Assembly (NCBI GenBank): GCA_001449105.1 | Contig: LNIY01000072.1 | Location: 1 to 64,000, forward strand | Length of the DNA stretch: 64,000 nt | Direction: 5' to 3' | Source: Caulobacter vibrioides | Lineage (GTDB): Bacteria; Pseudomonadota; Alphaproteobacteria; Caulobacterales; Caulobacteraceae | Shown: one piece after another, positions 11,017 to 20,046 of the stretch | Layout of the letters: the number at the start of each line of letters is the position of its first letter | Numbering within the stretch: position 1 is the first letter of the stretch | Made by a program: the position numbers and the translations under genes | Notes under the pieces: generated by a model | What the model saw: only the letters and a program-made list of their open reading frames with translations | Databases searched by the model: none | What the model was told of the DNA's origin: nothing

Positions 11017-11975
11017 GGAGATGGATGATAGCTGGAAAGGCGCCGGCTGACTCGGTCTCCCCCCGCTCCCGCCAGCCGCTCCGCCGCCCAGTCGATGAAC
11101 ACCCGCGTGCGGGGCGACAGCTGGCGGTCGCGGGGCCAGAGGAGGTGGACGGGCGTCGGGGTGGGGGGATGGCTCGCCAGCACCTCGACCAGGGCGCCGG
11201 ACGCCAGGTGTTCTTCGGCGCGATAGCGGGGGACCTGGATCAGGCCGAGGCCCAGCAGGCCCATGGCCAGGGAGCTTTCGGCGCTGGAGACCACGATGTC
11301 GGCGGGGACCTGGACCTGGCGGACGGCGCCGTTCTCGGTGACCTCCAGCGGGTGCCAGCCGCCGTCGGGACGGGAAAAGCCGATCATGCGGTGGCGGGGC
11401 AGGTCGGCGGGGGAGGCCGGCGCCCCGTGGCGCTCGACATAGGCAGGGGCCGCGCAGGTGACCTCGGACAGCAGGGCGACGCGGCGATGGGCCATGGCTC
11501 CGCTCGATGGGGTCCCGCTTGATGGGGCGCCGTCGGCCGGCGCGCCGATGCGCAGAACGCAATCGACGCCTTCGGCCACCAGGTCGACCAGGCGGTCGCC
11601 CTCGGTCATGCGCAGGCGCAGCTCGGGATAGGCGGCGAGGAAGTCGGGCAGGCCGGGCAGCAGGAAGCGACGGGCCAGGGCGCCCTGGACGTCGACCCGC
11701 AGCTCGCCGCGCGGACTGGCGCGGCGGAAGGCGTTTTCGGTCTCGTCGAGTTCGTCCAGCAGCGTCAGGCAGCGGCGGTAGTAGGCCTCGCCGTCGAGGG
11801 TGGGGGCCACCGCGCGGGTGGTGCGCTGCAGGAGCCGCACGCCCAGCCGCGCCTCCAGCTGCTGCACGGCCTCGGTGGCGGTGGAGCGGGGCAGGGAGAG
11901 GTCGGCGGCGGCCTTGGTGAAGCTGCGGCGTTCGACGATGCGGGTGAAGAGGCGCATGGCCTCGAAGCGGTCCAC
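11001..11975 (-). CDS. LysR-type transcriptional regulator
   Basis: A 324-residue LysR regulator. The N-terminal winged HTH (MDRFEAMRLFTRIVERRSFTKAA...LEARLGVRLLQRTTR) is typical of the DsdC/YafC-like clade that often controls an adjacent dehydrogenase. An effector-binding domain follows from about residue 90. A short low-complexity insertion (APSSGTPSSGA) lies near residue 155, and the C-terminus has about 15 extra residues. It is divergently transcribed from two SDR genes, with an inverted repeat just outside its start, so it probably regulates them and itself. The inducer cannot be read from the sequence. Confidence 0.93.
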   Translation of the reverse strand: MDRFEAMRLFTRIVERRSFTKAAADLSLPRSTATEAVQQLEARLGVRLLQRTTRAVAPTLDGEAYYRRCLTLLDELDETENAFRRASPRGELRVDVQGALARRFLLPGLPDFLAAYPELRLRMTEGDRLVDLVAEGVDCVLRIGAPADGAPSSGTPSSGAMAHRRVALLSEVTCAAPAYVERHGAPASPADLPRHRMIGFSRPDGGWHPLEVTENGAVRQVQVPADIVVSSAESSLAMGLLGLGLIQVPRYRAEEHLASGALVEVLASHPPTPTPVHLLWPRDRQLSPRTRVFIDWAAERLAGAGGDRVSRRLSSYHPSPCPTT

Positions 11976-11989
11976 GGCGGCGTTCCCAT

Positions 11990-12035
11990 TATTCGAACAT
12001 GCGAATAGTAATGGCCTGATCGGCTGAATTATTCA
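11990..12035. promoter_or_regulatory. Putative LysR operator between divergent genes
   Basis: A perfect inverted repeat TATTCG-N6-CGAATA (11990-12007) begins 15 nt upstream of the LysR start, and a second short palindrome TGAAT-T-ATTCA lies at 12025-12035. The AT-rich patch stands out in GC-rich DNA and sits between divergent lysR and SDR genes, where LysR proteins usually bind. The binding role is inferred. Confidence 0.5.
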
Positions 12036-12093
12036 ATCCGTGCGAAGGCGCATGGTCCGTCCGTCGACGCGGTGTCGACCGGAGGACCAAGAC

Positions 12094-12834
12094 ATGACCC
12101 AGAACAACGGCAGGACGGCGCTGGTGACCGGCGCCTCGGGCGGCATCGGCGAGGCCGTGGCCCTGCGGCTGGCGGCCGACGGCCTTGTCGTCATCGTCAA
12201 CTATGCAGGCCGGGCCGCGGCGGCCGAGGACGTGGTCGCGCGGATCGAGGCGGCCGGCGGCCGCGCCGTGTCGCACCAGGCCGACATCGCCGACCCGGCG
12301 GCCGTGGCCGCGATGTTCGACGCCGCGCAGGCGGCCTTCGGCGGGGTGGACGTGCTGATCAACAACGCCGGCGTCATGGACCTGGCGACCATCGCCGACG
12401 CCGACGACGCGCTGTTCGACCGGATGGTCGCGGTGAACCTGAAGGGGACCTTCAACACCCTGCGCGAAGCCGCGCGGCGGATGGGGGCGGGCGGCCGGAT
12501 CGTCAACGTCTCGTCCAGCGTCGTGGGCCTGCTGCAACCGACCTACGGCCCCTATGCGGCGGCCAAGGCCGGCGTCGAGGCCCTGACCATGGTGCTGGCC
12601 CGGGAGCTGCGGGGGCGGGACATCGCCGTCAACGCCGTCGCGCCCGGACCCACGGCCACGCCGCTGTTCCTGGACGGCAAGCCGGCCGAGCTGGTCGAGC
12701 GCCTGGCCAAGGCCGCGCCGCTGGAGCGGCTGGGAACGCCCCAGGACATCGCCGCCGTCGTGTCGTTCCTGGCCGGTCCCGACGGCGCCTGGATCAACGG
12801 CCAGACCCTGCGCGCCAACGGCGGGATCATCTGA
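12094..12834 (+). CDS. Short-chain dehydrogenase/reductase (FabG-like)
   Basis: A 246-residue classical SDR. The Rossmann motif is TGASGGIGEAVA (about residues 13-24), followed by NNAG near residue 90, the catalytic serine in VNVSSSV, and the YxxxK pair in YAAAKAG. A C-terminal PD-type region (VAPGPTATPLF) and WINGQTLRANGG complete the fold. An NAD(P)-dependent oxidoreductase acting on a keto or hydroxy compound is expected; the substrate is unknown. The start at 12094 has GGAGGA seven nt upstream. It is the first gene of a two-SDR unit divergent from lysR. Confidence 0.93.
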   Translation: MTQNNGRTALVTGASGGIGEAVALRLAADGLVVIVNYAGRAAAAEDVVARIEAAGGRAVSHQADIADPAAVAAMFDAAQAAFGGVDVLINNAGVMDLATIADADDALFDRMVAVNLKGTFNTLREAARRMGAGGRIVNVSSSVVGLLQPTYGPYAAAKAGVEALTMVLARELRGRDIAVNAVAPGPTATPLFLDGKPAELVERLAKAAPLERLGTPQDIAAVVSFLAGPDGAWINGQTLRANGGII

Positions 12835-12880
12835 TCCCGCGCCTTCCCGACACCCTTCCCGAACACAAGGAACTGCTGAG

Positions 12881-13783
12881 ATGAACAAGCAAGTCGTCCT
12901 CGTCACCGGCGCCTCGTCGGGCTTCGGCGCCCTGACCGCCCGTGCCCTGGCCCGCGCCGGCCACACCGTCTACGCCTCGATGCGCGACATCGAAGGCCGC
13001 AACGCCCCGCAGGCGCTGGCCGCCCGGACCTTCGCCGCCGAGCATGGCGCCGATCTGCGCACGGTCGAGCTGGACGTGGTCTCCGACGCCTCGGTCGAGG
13101 CCGCGATCGCCGCGGTGGTCGGCGAGGCCGGGCGCCTGGACGTGATCGTGCACAACGCCGGCCACATGAGCTTTGGTCCGGCCGAGGCCTTCACGCCCGA
13201 GCAGTTCGTCCAGCTGTTCGACGTCAACGTGCTGTCGGCCCAGCGGGTGAACCGCGCCGCCCTGCCGATCCTGCGTGCGCAGGGCCAGGGTCTGGTGGTC
13301 TGGATCTCGTCGAGCTCGACCCGGGGCGGCACGCCGCCGTTCCTGGCGCCCTATTTCGCGGCCAAGGCGGCGATGGACAGCCTGGCGGTGTCCTACGCCT
13401 CGGAGCTGGCGCTGTGGGGGATCGAGACCTCGATCATCGTGCCGGGAGCCTTCACCAAGGGCACCAACCACTTCGTCCATTCAGGCAAGCCGGCCGACGA
13501 GGCGACGGCCGCGGCCTATCTGGAGGGGCCGTATGCCGGGGTGGCCGAGAAGGCCCTGGGCGGGCTGGCGGCGCTGGAGCCGGCCGACGCCGACGTCGCC
13601 GAGGTGGCCGGGGCGGTGGTTGCCGTGGTCGACGCTCCGTTCGGCAGGCGTCCGTTCCGGGTTCACGTCGATCCGTCGCAGGACGGGGCCGAGGTGGTCA
13701 ACGGCGTCGCCGACCGGGTGCGCGCCGAGATGTTCCGCCGCATCGGGCTGGAGGCGCTGCTGACGCCGGCCCGGCTTCGGTAG
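12881..13783 (+). CDS. SDR family oxidoreductase
   Basis: A 300-residue SDR with TGASSGFGALTA as nucleotide-binding loop, HNAG at about residue 90, the serine motif ISSSSTRGG and the catalytic YFAAK. It is longer than the upstream SDR through a C-terminal helical extension. This type often resembles 3-oxoacyl or retinol-type dehydrogenases, but the substrate is not predictable. The gene follows the first SDR after 46 nt and probably shares its promoter and LysR control. Confidence 0.93.
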   Translation: MNKQVVLVTGASSGFGALTARALARAGHTVYASMRDIEGRNAPQALAARTFAAEHGADLRTVELDVVSDASVEAAIAAVVGEAGRLDVIVHNAGHMSFGPAEAFTPEQFVQLFDVNVLSAQRVNRAALPILRAQGQGLVVWISSSSTRGGTPPFLAPYFAAKAAMDSLAVSYASELALWGIETSIIVPGAFTKGTNHFVHSGKPADEATAAAYLEGPYAGVAEKALGGLAALEPADADVAEVAGAVVAVVDAPFGRRPFRVHVDPSQDGAEVVNGVADRVRAEMFRRIGLEALLTPARLR

Positions 13784-13864
13784 GGGTCTTCCCGGCGTCC
13801 TGGCCGGGGGCGAGGTCGATGCCCCGGCCGGGACCAGCGGCTTGAACTGGTCGCGGGCGATCTG

Positions 13865-13897
13865 GACGGGAGGGGAGGCCCAGCGCCCCCTCCCGTC
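13865..13897 (+). terminator. Stem-loop downstream of SDR genes
   Basis: GACGGGAGGGG (13865-13875) and CCCCTCCCGTC (13887-13897) form a perfect 11-bp stem with an 11-nt loop, 80 nt after the SDR stop. There is no clear T-run after it, so it may end transcription or act as an insulating hairpin before the PadR operator. Confidence 0.5.
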
Positions 13898-13940
13898 ATT
13901 ACGAAGAATTCAAAGAACGGCGGTTGACCCAAAATCATAC

Positions 13941-13997
13941 TGTGTGACATACAGTGTGTATCGCACACTATGTGCTGCACACCATGTGACGCACACC
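13941..13997. promoter_or_regulatory. Repeat-rich PadR operator/promoter
   Basis: A run of alternating TGTG and CACA elements lies just upstream of the PadR start, including a perfect AGTGTG-TATCG-CACACT palindrome (13953-13969) and further TGTGTGACAT, CTATGTGCTGCACAC and CATGTGACGCACAC units. PadR proteins autorepress through dyads of this kind, so this is probably a multi-site operator. The core promoter was not resolved. Confidence 0.6.
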
Positions 13998-14011
13998 AAG
14001 GCGGGGCGCCA

Positions 14012-14341
14012 ATGCCGACCGAAACGGACATCTTCGAATCCCTCCGCCAGGAGCTGCGTCGCGGGACGCTGATCCTGGCCGTGCTCGCCCAGCTGAAGGT
14101 CGAGCGCTACGGCTACAGCCTGCGCCAGGCCCTGGCGGAGGTCGGCCTGGAGATCGACGAAGGCGCGCTCTACCCGATGCTGCGCCGGCTCGAGGGCCAG
14201 GGCCTGCTGACCTCGGAATGGCGCGAGGAGGAGAAGCGCAAGAAGCGCTTCTACCGCCTCTCCGCCGAGGGCGAGGCCGTCCTCGAACGCCTGGCCGCCG
14301 AGTGGCGCGCCATCAACGACACCCTGCAAAATCTGATCTGA
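14012..14341 (+). CDS. PadR family transcriptional regulator
   Basis: A 109-residue PadR-type winged-helix repressor. LRRGTLILAVLAQL.....YGYSLRQAL opens the domain, EGALYPMLRRLEGQGLL is the recognition region, and RFYRLSAEGEAVL forms the wing. The short length without a long C-terminal helix fits the PadR-s2 subgroup. The start at 14012 was chosen over an upstream ATG at 13970 because the latter lies in the operator. It precedes a membrane protein with a HAAS domain by 12 nt, a pairing common in many bacteria, where PadR controls the membrane partner. Confidence 0.93.
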   Translation: MPTETDIFESLRQELRRGTLILAVLAQLKVERYGYSLRQALAEVGLEIDEGALYPMLRRLEGQGLLTSEWREEEKRKKRFYRLSAEGEAVLERLAAEWRAINDTLQNLI

Positions 14342-14353
14342 GGGGACTGGATC

Positions 14354-15322
14354 ATGAACCTGCTCGACCGCTATCTCGCCGCCGTCGCCGCCCTTTTGCC
14401 CAAGGCCCAGCGCGAGGACATCGTCGCCGAACTGCGCGACCTGCTGCTCAACCGCATCGAGGAGAAGGAGGAGGCCAAGGGCGCTCCCCTGACCGACAAG
14501 GAGCGCGAGGCCGTGCTCAAGGATTTCGGACATCCGCTGGCCGTGGCCGGCCGCTACGGTCCGCAGCGCAGCCTGATCGGCCCGACGCTTTATCCCTTCT
14601 ACGTGTTCGCGCTGAAGATCGCGCTGGCGGTCGCGGCGGCGATCTCGATCGTCCCGGCGCTGGCCGCGGGCGTGCTGGGCCACGAGAATCCGGCCCGGCT
14701 GGTCGCCAACGCCCTGTTCGACCACTTCCCGAGCTCGGCCCTGATGCTGGCGGGCCTGGTCACCCTGGTGGCCGCCGGCATCGAGCGCGGCTGGGTGCCG
14801 CTGACGGGCCTGACCGAATGGAAGGTCAGCGACCTGCCCCCGCCGAGCAAGAAGAAGGGCCTGTTCGAGACCCGCTTCAACGCGCTGTTCGAGGCGGTGG
14901 TGGTGGCGCTGTTCATCCTGTGGTGGACGGGCCTGTGGAAGGTGGACGTGGGCGACCTGACCGTGAAGGGCGCGGTGATCCTCAAGCCGTCGGCGATCTG
15001 GCAGGCCCTGTACTGGCCGATCCTGGCCTGGTCGGCGGTGCAGCTGGTCTCGGCGCTGGTCACCCTGGTGCAGCCCGGTCGGGTCCGGCTGCGGGCGGTG
15101 TTCGAACTGGCCGTGGGCGTGGGCGGCATGGCCATGACCACGATCCTGTGGAAGTCGCTGCCGCTGTTCACCCTGCAGCCGCTGACCGCCTCGGCCGCCG
15201 ACGCCGCCCGCCTGGAGCAGGTGATCGGCCTGGGCTTCCACATCGCCATGTTCGTGGCCGGGATCACCTTCGCCTGCCAGATCGGCGCGGCCGCCTGGCG
15301 CTTGTATAAGGGCGCCCGCTAA
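14354..15322 (+). CDS. HAAS (DUF1700-like) domain membrane protein
   Basis: A 322-residue protein with a soluble N-terminal helical domain (residues 1-75: LLDRYLAAVAALLPKAQREDI..ELRD and a DFGHP motif) matching the HAAS/DUF1700 module that accompanies PadR regulators. It is followed by about five or six transmembrane segments (near 83-105, 120-140, 178-195, 215-240, 255-275 and 293-315). Probably an inner-membrane sensor or regulator of envelope state; the ligand is unknown. Translated directly after padR in one operon. Confidence 0.85.
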   Translation: MNLLDRYLAAVAALLPKAQREDIVAELRDLLLNRIEEKEEAKGAPLTDKEREAVLKDFGHPLAVAGRYGPQRSLIGPTLYPFYVFALKIALAVAAAISIVPALAAGVLGHENPARLVANALFDHFPSSALMLAGLVTLVAAGIERGWVPLTGLTEWKVSDLPPPSKKKGLFETRFNALFEAVVVALFILWWTGLWKVDVGDLTVKGAVILKPSAIWQALYWPILAWSAVQLVSALVTLVQPGRVRLRAVFELAVGVGGMAMTTILWKSLPLFTLQPLTASAADAARLEQVIGLGFHIAMFVAGITFACQIGAAAWRLYKGAR

Positions 15323-15378
15323 GGGGCGCCCGCTGAGCGCGGAGAGGGACGGGGCGGATTTTTCCACGGTCGAATGAC

Positions 15379-15393
15379 ACGGAATTAATCCGT
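15379..15393. promoter_or_regulatory. Short palindrome upstream of DUF885 gene
   Basis: ACGGA-ATTAA-TCCGT lies in the 198-nt gap upstream of the DUF885 gene, in an AT-richer patch. It could be a regulator site, but a 5-bp arm is weak evidence. Confidence 0.25.
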
Positions 15394-15520
15394 CCCAGGT
15401 TGCCCCGCCCGCCGGGGGCATTTACGCCTTCGCCCCAGCCTTTCCGGCGCGGACCAACGCGCCGGAATTCATGTCAGGGCCCGACCGGAGGGGGAGGGCT
15501 CGAGGGAAGGGGACTTTCTC

Positions 15521-17359
15521 TTGCAAAACCGCCGCGAACTCCTGCTGTCGACCGTGGCCGCGGGCCTGGCCGCCGCCGCCGCCCCGTCGCTGGGCTTCGC
15601 CCAGCCGGCCGCCGCCTCGGCCTCTGGCGAAGCCGCCAAGATGAACGCGTTCTTCGACGCCGCCATGGCCAAGCTGATGCGCCAGGCGCCGGAGCTGACC
15701 ACGAGCCTGGGTCTCGACAAGGACGACCTGGCCTGGACCAAGGGCCTGCTGAGCGACCGCTCGTTCGAGGCGATCGCCGCGGGCGCGGCCCAGACGACCG
15801 CCCAGCTGGCCGAGCTGCGCGGTATCGACCGCAAGCAGCTGACCGGCATGGACGCCGTCAACTACGACACCGTCGAGTTCACCCTGGCGGTGCAGGACGA
15901 GGGCAACCGCAAGTTCACCTACGCCGGCGGCGGCTCGGGCGCGCCGTACGTGCTGAGCCAGCTGACGGGCTCCTACCAGCAGATGCCCGACTTCCTCGAC
16001 ACGCAGCACGCCATCGAGACCAAGGCCGACGCCGACGCCTACCTGCAGCGCATGGAAGGCTTCGCCCGCCTGATGGATCAGGAGACCCTGATCGCCAAGC
16101 GCGACTACGCCGACGGCGTGATCCCGCCCGACTTCGTCATCGACAAGGCCCTCATCCAGATGAAGGCCTTCGCCGACACCCCGACGGCCGACACCACCCT
16201 GGTCAAGTCGATCGCCCGCCGGACCAAGGAAAAGAACATCGCCGGCGACTGGGCCGCCGAAGCCAGCAAGGTCTACGAGAATTCGGTGCTGCCGGCCCTC
16301 AAGCGCCAGATCGCGCTGCTGGAAAGCGTGCGCCCGAAGGCCAACCACGACGCCGGCGTGTGGCGCCTGAAGGACGGCGGCGACTACTACGCCGTGTCGC
16401 TGAAGAACTACACGACCTCGACCATGGGTCCCGAAGAGATCCACCAACTGGGCCTTGACCTGGTGAAGTCGATCTCGGCCGAGGCCGACAAGCTGTTCAA
16501 GTCGATCGGCATGAGCAAGGGCACGGTCGGCGAGCGCATGGCGCAACTGGGCAAGGACATCTACGAGAACACCGATCCGGCCAAGGAACAGCTGATCAAG
16601 GATCTCAACACCAAGGCCGAGTGGATCGAAAAGCAGCTGCCGGCCTATTTCGGCCAGCTGCCCAAGGCGCCGCTGGAAATCCGCCGCGTGCCCAAGGCCA
16701 TCGAGGCCGGCGCGCCGGGCGGCTACTACAACTCGCCCTCGCTCGACGGCAAGCGCCCGGGGATCTACTGGATCAACCTGCGCGACACCGCCGAGCAGGC
16801 CAAGTACACCCTGACCACGCTGACGGTGCACGAAGGCGTCCCGGGCCACCACCTGCAGCTGTCGCTGTCGAACGAAGCCCAGGGCCTGCCGCTGATCCGC
16901 AAGGTCATCGGCTTCTCGGGCTACGCCGAGGGCTGGGCGCTCTACTCCGAAGAGCTGGCCGTCGAGATGGGCATCTACAAGGGCGACCCGCGCGGCCACA
17001 TCGGCATGCTGCACGACGCCCTGTTCCGGGCCGTGCGCCTCGTGGTCGACAGCGGCATGCACCACAAGAAGTGGACCCGCGAACAGGCCGTCAAGTACAT
17101 GGCCGAGACCATGGGCGACGAGGAAAGCGGCACGATCACCGAGATCGAACGCTACGTCGTGTGGCCGGGCCAGGCCTGCTCGTACATGCTGGGCAAGATC
17201 ACCTGGCTGCGCGCCCGCGAGCGCGCCAAGAAGGCCCTGGGCAAGAAGTTCGACATCAAGAAGTTCCACGACGCGGGCCTGCTGTCGGGCATGACCCCGC
17301 TGACCGTGCTGGACCGCGTGGTCGACGACTACATCGCCGCGACCAAGGCCGGGAAGTAA
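15521..17359 (+). CDS. Exported DUF885 family metallopeptidase-like protein
   Basis: A 612-residue protein starting at a TTG codon with a purine-rich AGGGAAGGGG upstream. The N-terminus QNRRELLLSTVAAGLAAAAAP has a twin-arginine-like motif and hydrophobic core, so it is exported. The DUF885 hallmark HEGVPGHHLQ lies near residues 437-446, with a downstream EGWALYSEEL (about 470) supplying the third metal-ligand region, as in gluzincin-type peptidases. Probably a periplasmic zinc peptidase or peptide hydrolase; the substrate is unproven. It is monocistronic: a strong intrinsic terminator follows 33 nt after its stop. Confidence 0.92.
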   Translation: MQNRRELLLSTVAAGLAAAAAPSLGFAQPAAASASGEAAKMNAFFDAAMAKLMRQAPELTTSLGLDKDDLAWTKGLLSDRSFEAIAAGAAQTTAQLAELRGIDRKQLTGMDAVNYDTVEFTLAVQDEGNRKFTYAGGGSGAPYVLSQLTGSYQQMPDFLDTQHAIETKADADAYLQRMEGFARLMDQETLIAKRDYADGVIPPDFVIDKALIQMKAFADTPTADTTLVKSIARRTKEKNIAGDWAAEASKVYENSVLPALKRQIALLESVRPKANHDAGVWRLKDGGDYYAVSLKNYTTSTMGPEEIHQLGLDLVKSISAEADKLFKSIGMSKGTVGERMAQLGKDIYENTDPAKEQLIKDLNTKAEWIEKQLPAYFGQLPKAPLEIRRVPKAIEAGAPGGYYNSPSLDGKRPGIYWINLRDTAEQAKYTLTTLTVHEGVPGHHLQLSLSNEAQGLPLIRKVIGFSGYAEGWALYSEELAVEMGIYKGDPRGHIGMLHDALFRAVRLVVDSGMHHKKWTREQAVKYMAETMGDEESGTITEIERYVVWPGQACSYMLGKITWLRARERAKKALGKKFDIKKFHDAGLLSGMTPLTVLDRVVDDYIAATKAGK

Positions 17360-17391
17360 GCCGGGACCTGATCTTCAGGACCGACGGGAAG

Positions 17392-17423
17392 GGGAGCGTC
17401 CGCCAGGGCGCTCCCTTTTTCTT
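17392..17423 (+). terminator. Rho-independent terminator after DUF885 gene
   Basis: GGGAGCG (17392-17398) pairs with CGCTCCC (17409-17415), followed at once by a T-run with one interruption (TTTTTCTTT). It has the classic form of an intrinsic terminator on the plus strand. Confidence 0.85.
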
Positions 17424-17623
17424 TGGGCGGAGCCTTAGCGCGGCGCCGGCGCCACAGTCGTCGATCCGCCATCGCCCGGCTTTCGGCGGACCATGCTTGT
17501 CCACCGCGCATCAGCTGCTGTTGCGGAAAAAGTGTCATGAACCTGTGAAATAGACGCGGCGCTGAAAACAAGCGGCGCCGGGGGCACGAGTCTCGTGGCG
17601 GCGCCGTCACGGGGGATGCCTTG

Positions 17624-19966
17624 ATGTTGCAACGGTCCGCTAGCGCGATCGCGATCACCGCCTGTCTGATGTTCGCCGCCCAGGCCCACGCGGCCGAGGC
17701 TCCGGCGGTCGACACGGCCGCCGCCGCGGCCGACGAACTGGACGGCGTCGTCGTCGTCGGCAGCGGCCAGACCCGCTCGGTCTCGACCCTGACCCCGGCC
17801 AGCCTCGAAGTGCTGCCCCCGGGCACGAGCGTCCAGAAGGCCCTGAACTTCCTGCCGGGCGTCAGCGCCCAGTCGATCGACGCCCTGGGCGTCAACGAGC
17901 AGTCGCTGTCGCTGCAGGTGCGCGGCTTCAACACCACCCACCTGGGCTACACGCTGGACGGCGTGCCGCTCGGCGACGGCGCCTACAACAACTACAACGG
18001 CCTGACGATCAGCCGCGCGCTGATCTCCGAGAACCTGGGCCGCGCGGACCTGGCCACCGGCATCGCCGGCCTGTCGATCCCCTCGACCAGCAACCTGGGC
18101 GGCGCGCTGATCTACGTCTCGGCCGATCCGAAGAAGGACATGGGGCTGTCGGTCAGCCAGAGCTTCGGCAGCGAGGACACCTACCGCACGTTCCTGCGCT
18201 TCGACACCGGCGAGCGCAACGGCTGGTCGGCCTACCTGTCGGGCCACTACAGCCAGCAGGACCTGTTCGTGAACCAGCCAGTCTACAACAAGTCGACCGG
18301 CAAGCAGTTCAACGGCAAGCTGACCTACAAGGGCGAGCGCGGCCAGGTGACGGCCTTCGCCGACATCTCGCGCACCAACCAGGCCGACGACGCCTACCTG
18401 TCCAAGGACATGCTGAATCGCCTGGGCTGGGACTGGGGCGGCTATGCGCCCAACTGGGACGCCTACGTCTCGCGCGCGGCCTGCTCGGTGGCCTCGCTGG
18501 CCTCCAAGTGCGTGACCTCGACGGCGCCGGAGAAGCTGTCGGACGTCACCTTCACCAACGGCCAGATCCTGCGCAACGACGACCTGTTCTACGTCGCCGC
18601 CGACTTCGACATCACTCCGGCGCTGAAGGCCCACGGCCAGGTCTACAAGCACGAGAACAAGGGCGCCGGGAACAACTTCATCACCGGCCTGTCCAACCAG
18701 GGCACGGCGTCGACCGCCGACGACCTGCCGGTGCAGATCCGCGACACCCGCTACACCATCGACCGTGACGGCGTGGTCGCCAGCCTGGCCTGGACCGCGG
18801 GCTTCAACCACCTGCAGGCCGGCCTGTGGCTGGAGCAGAACACCAGCAGCGCCGCGCGCTACATCTGGACCAACGTCACCGGCCCGTTCAGCCTGGCGCG
18901 GTACCTGAAGGGCCGCCCCGACACCGCCCAGTGGGTGCAGAAGACCGACTGGACCACCCAGCAGTTCTACGTCCAGGACACCATCACCCTGCTGGACGAC
19001 GCGCTGAGCATCGATTTCGGCTTCAAGAGCACCAACGCCAAGTCGACCGCCACGGCCCTGCCGGGCATCGCCAAGGCCCCGGCCGCGGCCTCGACCCAGT
19101 TCGCCAGCGGCTCGCTGAAGGCTTCGGACAGCTTCCTGCCGGAGGCCGGCGCGCGCTGGCGCATCGCCCCCGGCCACGAGGTGTTCGCCAGCTACGCCGA
19201 GAACATGGCCATGTTCCAGGGCGGCTTCAAACTGGGTCCGCAGTCGGTCAGCCAGGCCGTGTGGGACGCCCAGGGCAAGTACCTGGAGCCCGAGACCTCC
19301 AAGAGCTTCGACGCCGGCTATCGCTATGTGGGCGAGACGCTGCAGGTGTCGGTGTCGGCCTACGAGGTCGATTTCGACAACCGCCTGCTGCAGTACAATC
19401 CCTGCCCGACCAACCAGCAGCAGAACCCCGGCTGCGGCAACTCCTTCCACAACGCCGGCAGCGTCACCAGCAAGGGCGCCGAGATCGGCGTGCTGTGGAA
19501 GCCGCTGTCGTGGCTGAACTGGTACAACTCGGCCTCGTACAACGAGTCCACCTACGACGATGACCTGAACTGGTGCACGACCACCTGCGTGGTCAAGAAG
19601 ACGGCGGGCAAGCAGCAGGTCGACACGCCCAAGGAAATGTTCGCCAGCGTGGTCAGCATCAAGCGCGGCCCGTTCTCGGCCTCGCTGCAGGGCAAGTACA
19701 CCGGCCGCCGCTACTACACCTACACCAATGACCAGAGCTTCGGCGCGTACACCACCTTCGACCTGGGCCTGGGCTACCGGTTCGATCAGATGGGCTTCAT
19801 GAAGGGCGCCAAGGCCTCGCTGAACATCACCAACCTGACCGACAAGCGCTATGCGTCGAACTTCGACAGCAGCGTGTTCGCGCCGGACGACGCCGCCGGC
19901 AGCATCCTGGTGTTCCACTCCTCGGCGCCGCGCCAGTTCTTCGCCACGATCGGCTTCGACTTCTAA
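17624..19966 (+). CDS. TonB-dependent receptor
   Basis: A 780-residue outer-membrane receptor. The signal peptide runs to AQAHAAE, followed by a TonB-box-like DGVVVVGSGQ near residue 45, a plug domain (QVRGFNTTHLGYTLDGVPLGDGAYNNYNG) and a 22-strand-type barrel ending in aromatic F (ATIGFDF). The start ATG at 17624 has GGGGG seven nt upstream; the in-frame TTG at 17621 is less likely. There is no STN domain. It lies directly upstream of a phytase-like esterase, so the pair may import and process a phosphorylated organic compound. That link is inferred. Confidence 0.94.
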   Translation: MLQRSASAIAITACLMFAAQAHAAEAPAVDTAAAAADELDGVVVVGSGQTRSVSTLTPASLEVLPPGTSVQKALNFLPGVSAQSIDALGVNEQSLSLQVRGFNTTHLGYTLDGVPLGDGAYNNYNGLTISRALISENLGRADLATGIAGLSIPSTSNLGGALIYVSADPKKDMGLSVSQSFGSEDTYRTFLRFDTGERNGWSAYLSGHYSQQDLFVNQPVYNKSTGKQFNGKLTYKGERGQVTAFADISRTNQADDAYLSKDMLNRLGWDWGGYAPNWDAYVSRAACSVASLASKCVTSTAPEKLSDVTFTNGQILRNDDLFYVAADFDITPALKAHGQVYKHENKGAGNNFITGLSNQGTASTADDLPVQIRDTRYTIDRDGVVASLAWTAGFNHLQAGLWLEQNTSSAARYIWTNVTGPFSLARYLKGRPDTAQWVQKTDWTTQQFYVQDTITLLDDALSIDFGFKSTNAKSTATALPGIAKAPAAASTQFASGSLKASDSFLPEAGARWRIAPGHEVFASYAENMAMFQGGFKLGPQSVSQAVWDAQGKYLEPETSKSFDAGYRYVGETLQVSVSAYEVDFDNRLLQYNPCPTNQQQNPGCGNSFHNAGSVTSKGAEIGVLWKPLSWLNWYNSASYNESTYDDDLNWCTTTCVVKKTAGKQQVDTPKEMFASVVSIKRGPFSASLQGKYTGRRYYTYTNDQSFGAYTTFDLGLGYRFDQMGFMKGAKASLNITNLTDKRYASNFDSSVFAPDDAAGSILVFHSSAPRQFFATIGFDF

Positions 19967-19994
19967 GGGCGGGTTCGCCAGGCCGAAACCTCGC

Positions 19995-20026
19995 ATCGGC
20001 GGGCGGCCCTGCGGCCGTCCGCCGAT
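19995..20026 (+). other. 14-bp hairpin between TBDR and esterase
   Basis: ATCGGCGGGCGGCC (19995-20008) pairs with GGCCGTCCGCCGAT (20013-20026) with one mismatch and a 4-nt loop. There is no T-run, and the next start codon follows 20 nt later. It may be an attenuator or an mRNA-stabilising processing site that sets different TBDR and esterase levels. Confidence 0.55.
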
Positions 20027-20046
20027 CTGCGTCAAGGAGACCCCCG

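Noticed and set aside
13663-14031. 122-codon minus-strand frame in the SDR2/PadR gap
   Set aside because: It overlaps the end of SDR2 antisense, the terminator hairpin and the PadR operator, and has no family features.
17435-20035. 866-codon minus-strand frame opposite the TBDR at 17624
   Set aside because: Antisense shadow with no signal peptide, motif or start context; the plus-strand receptor has full TBDR architecture.
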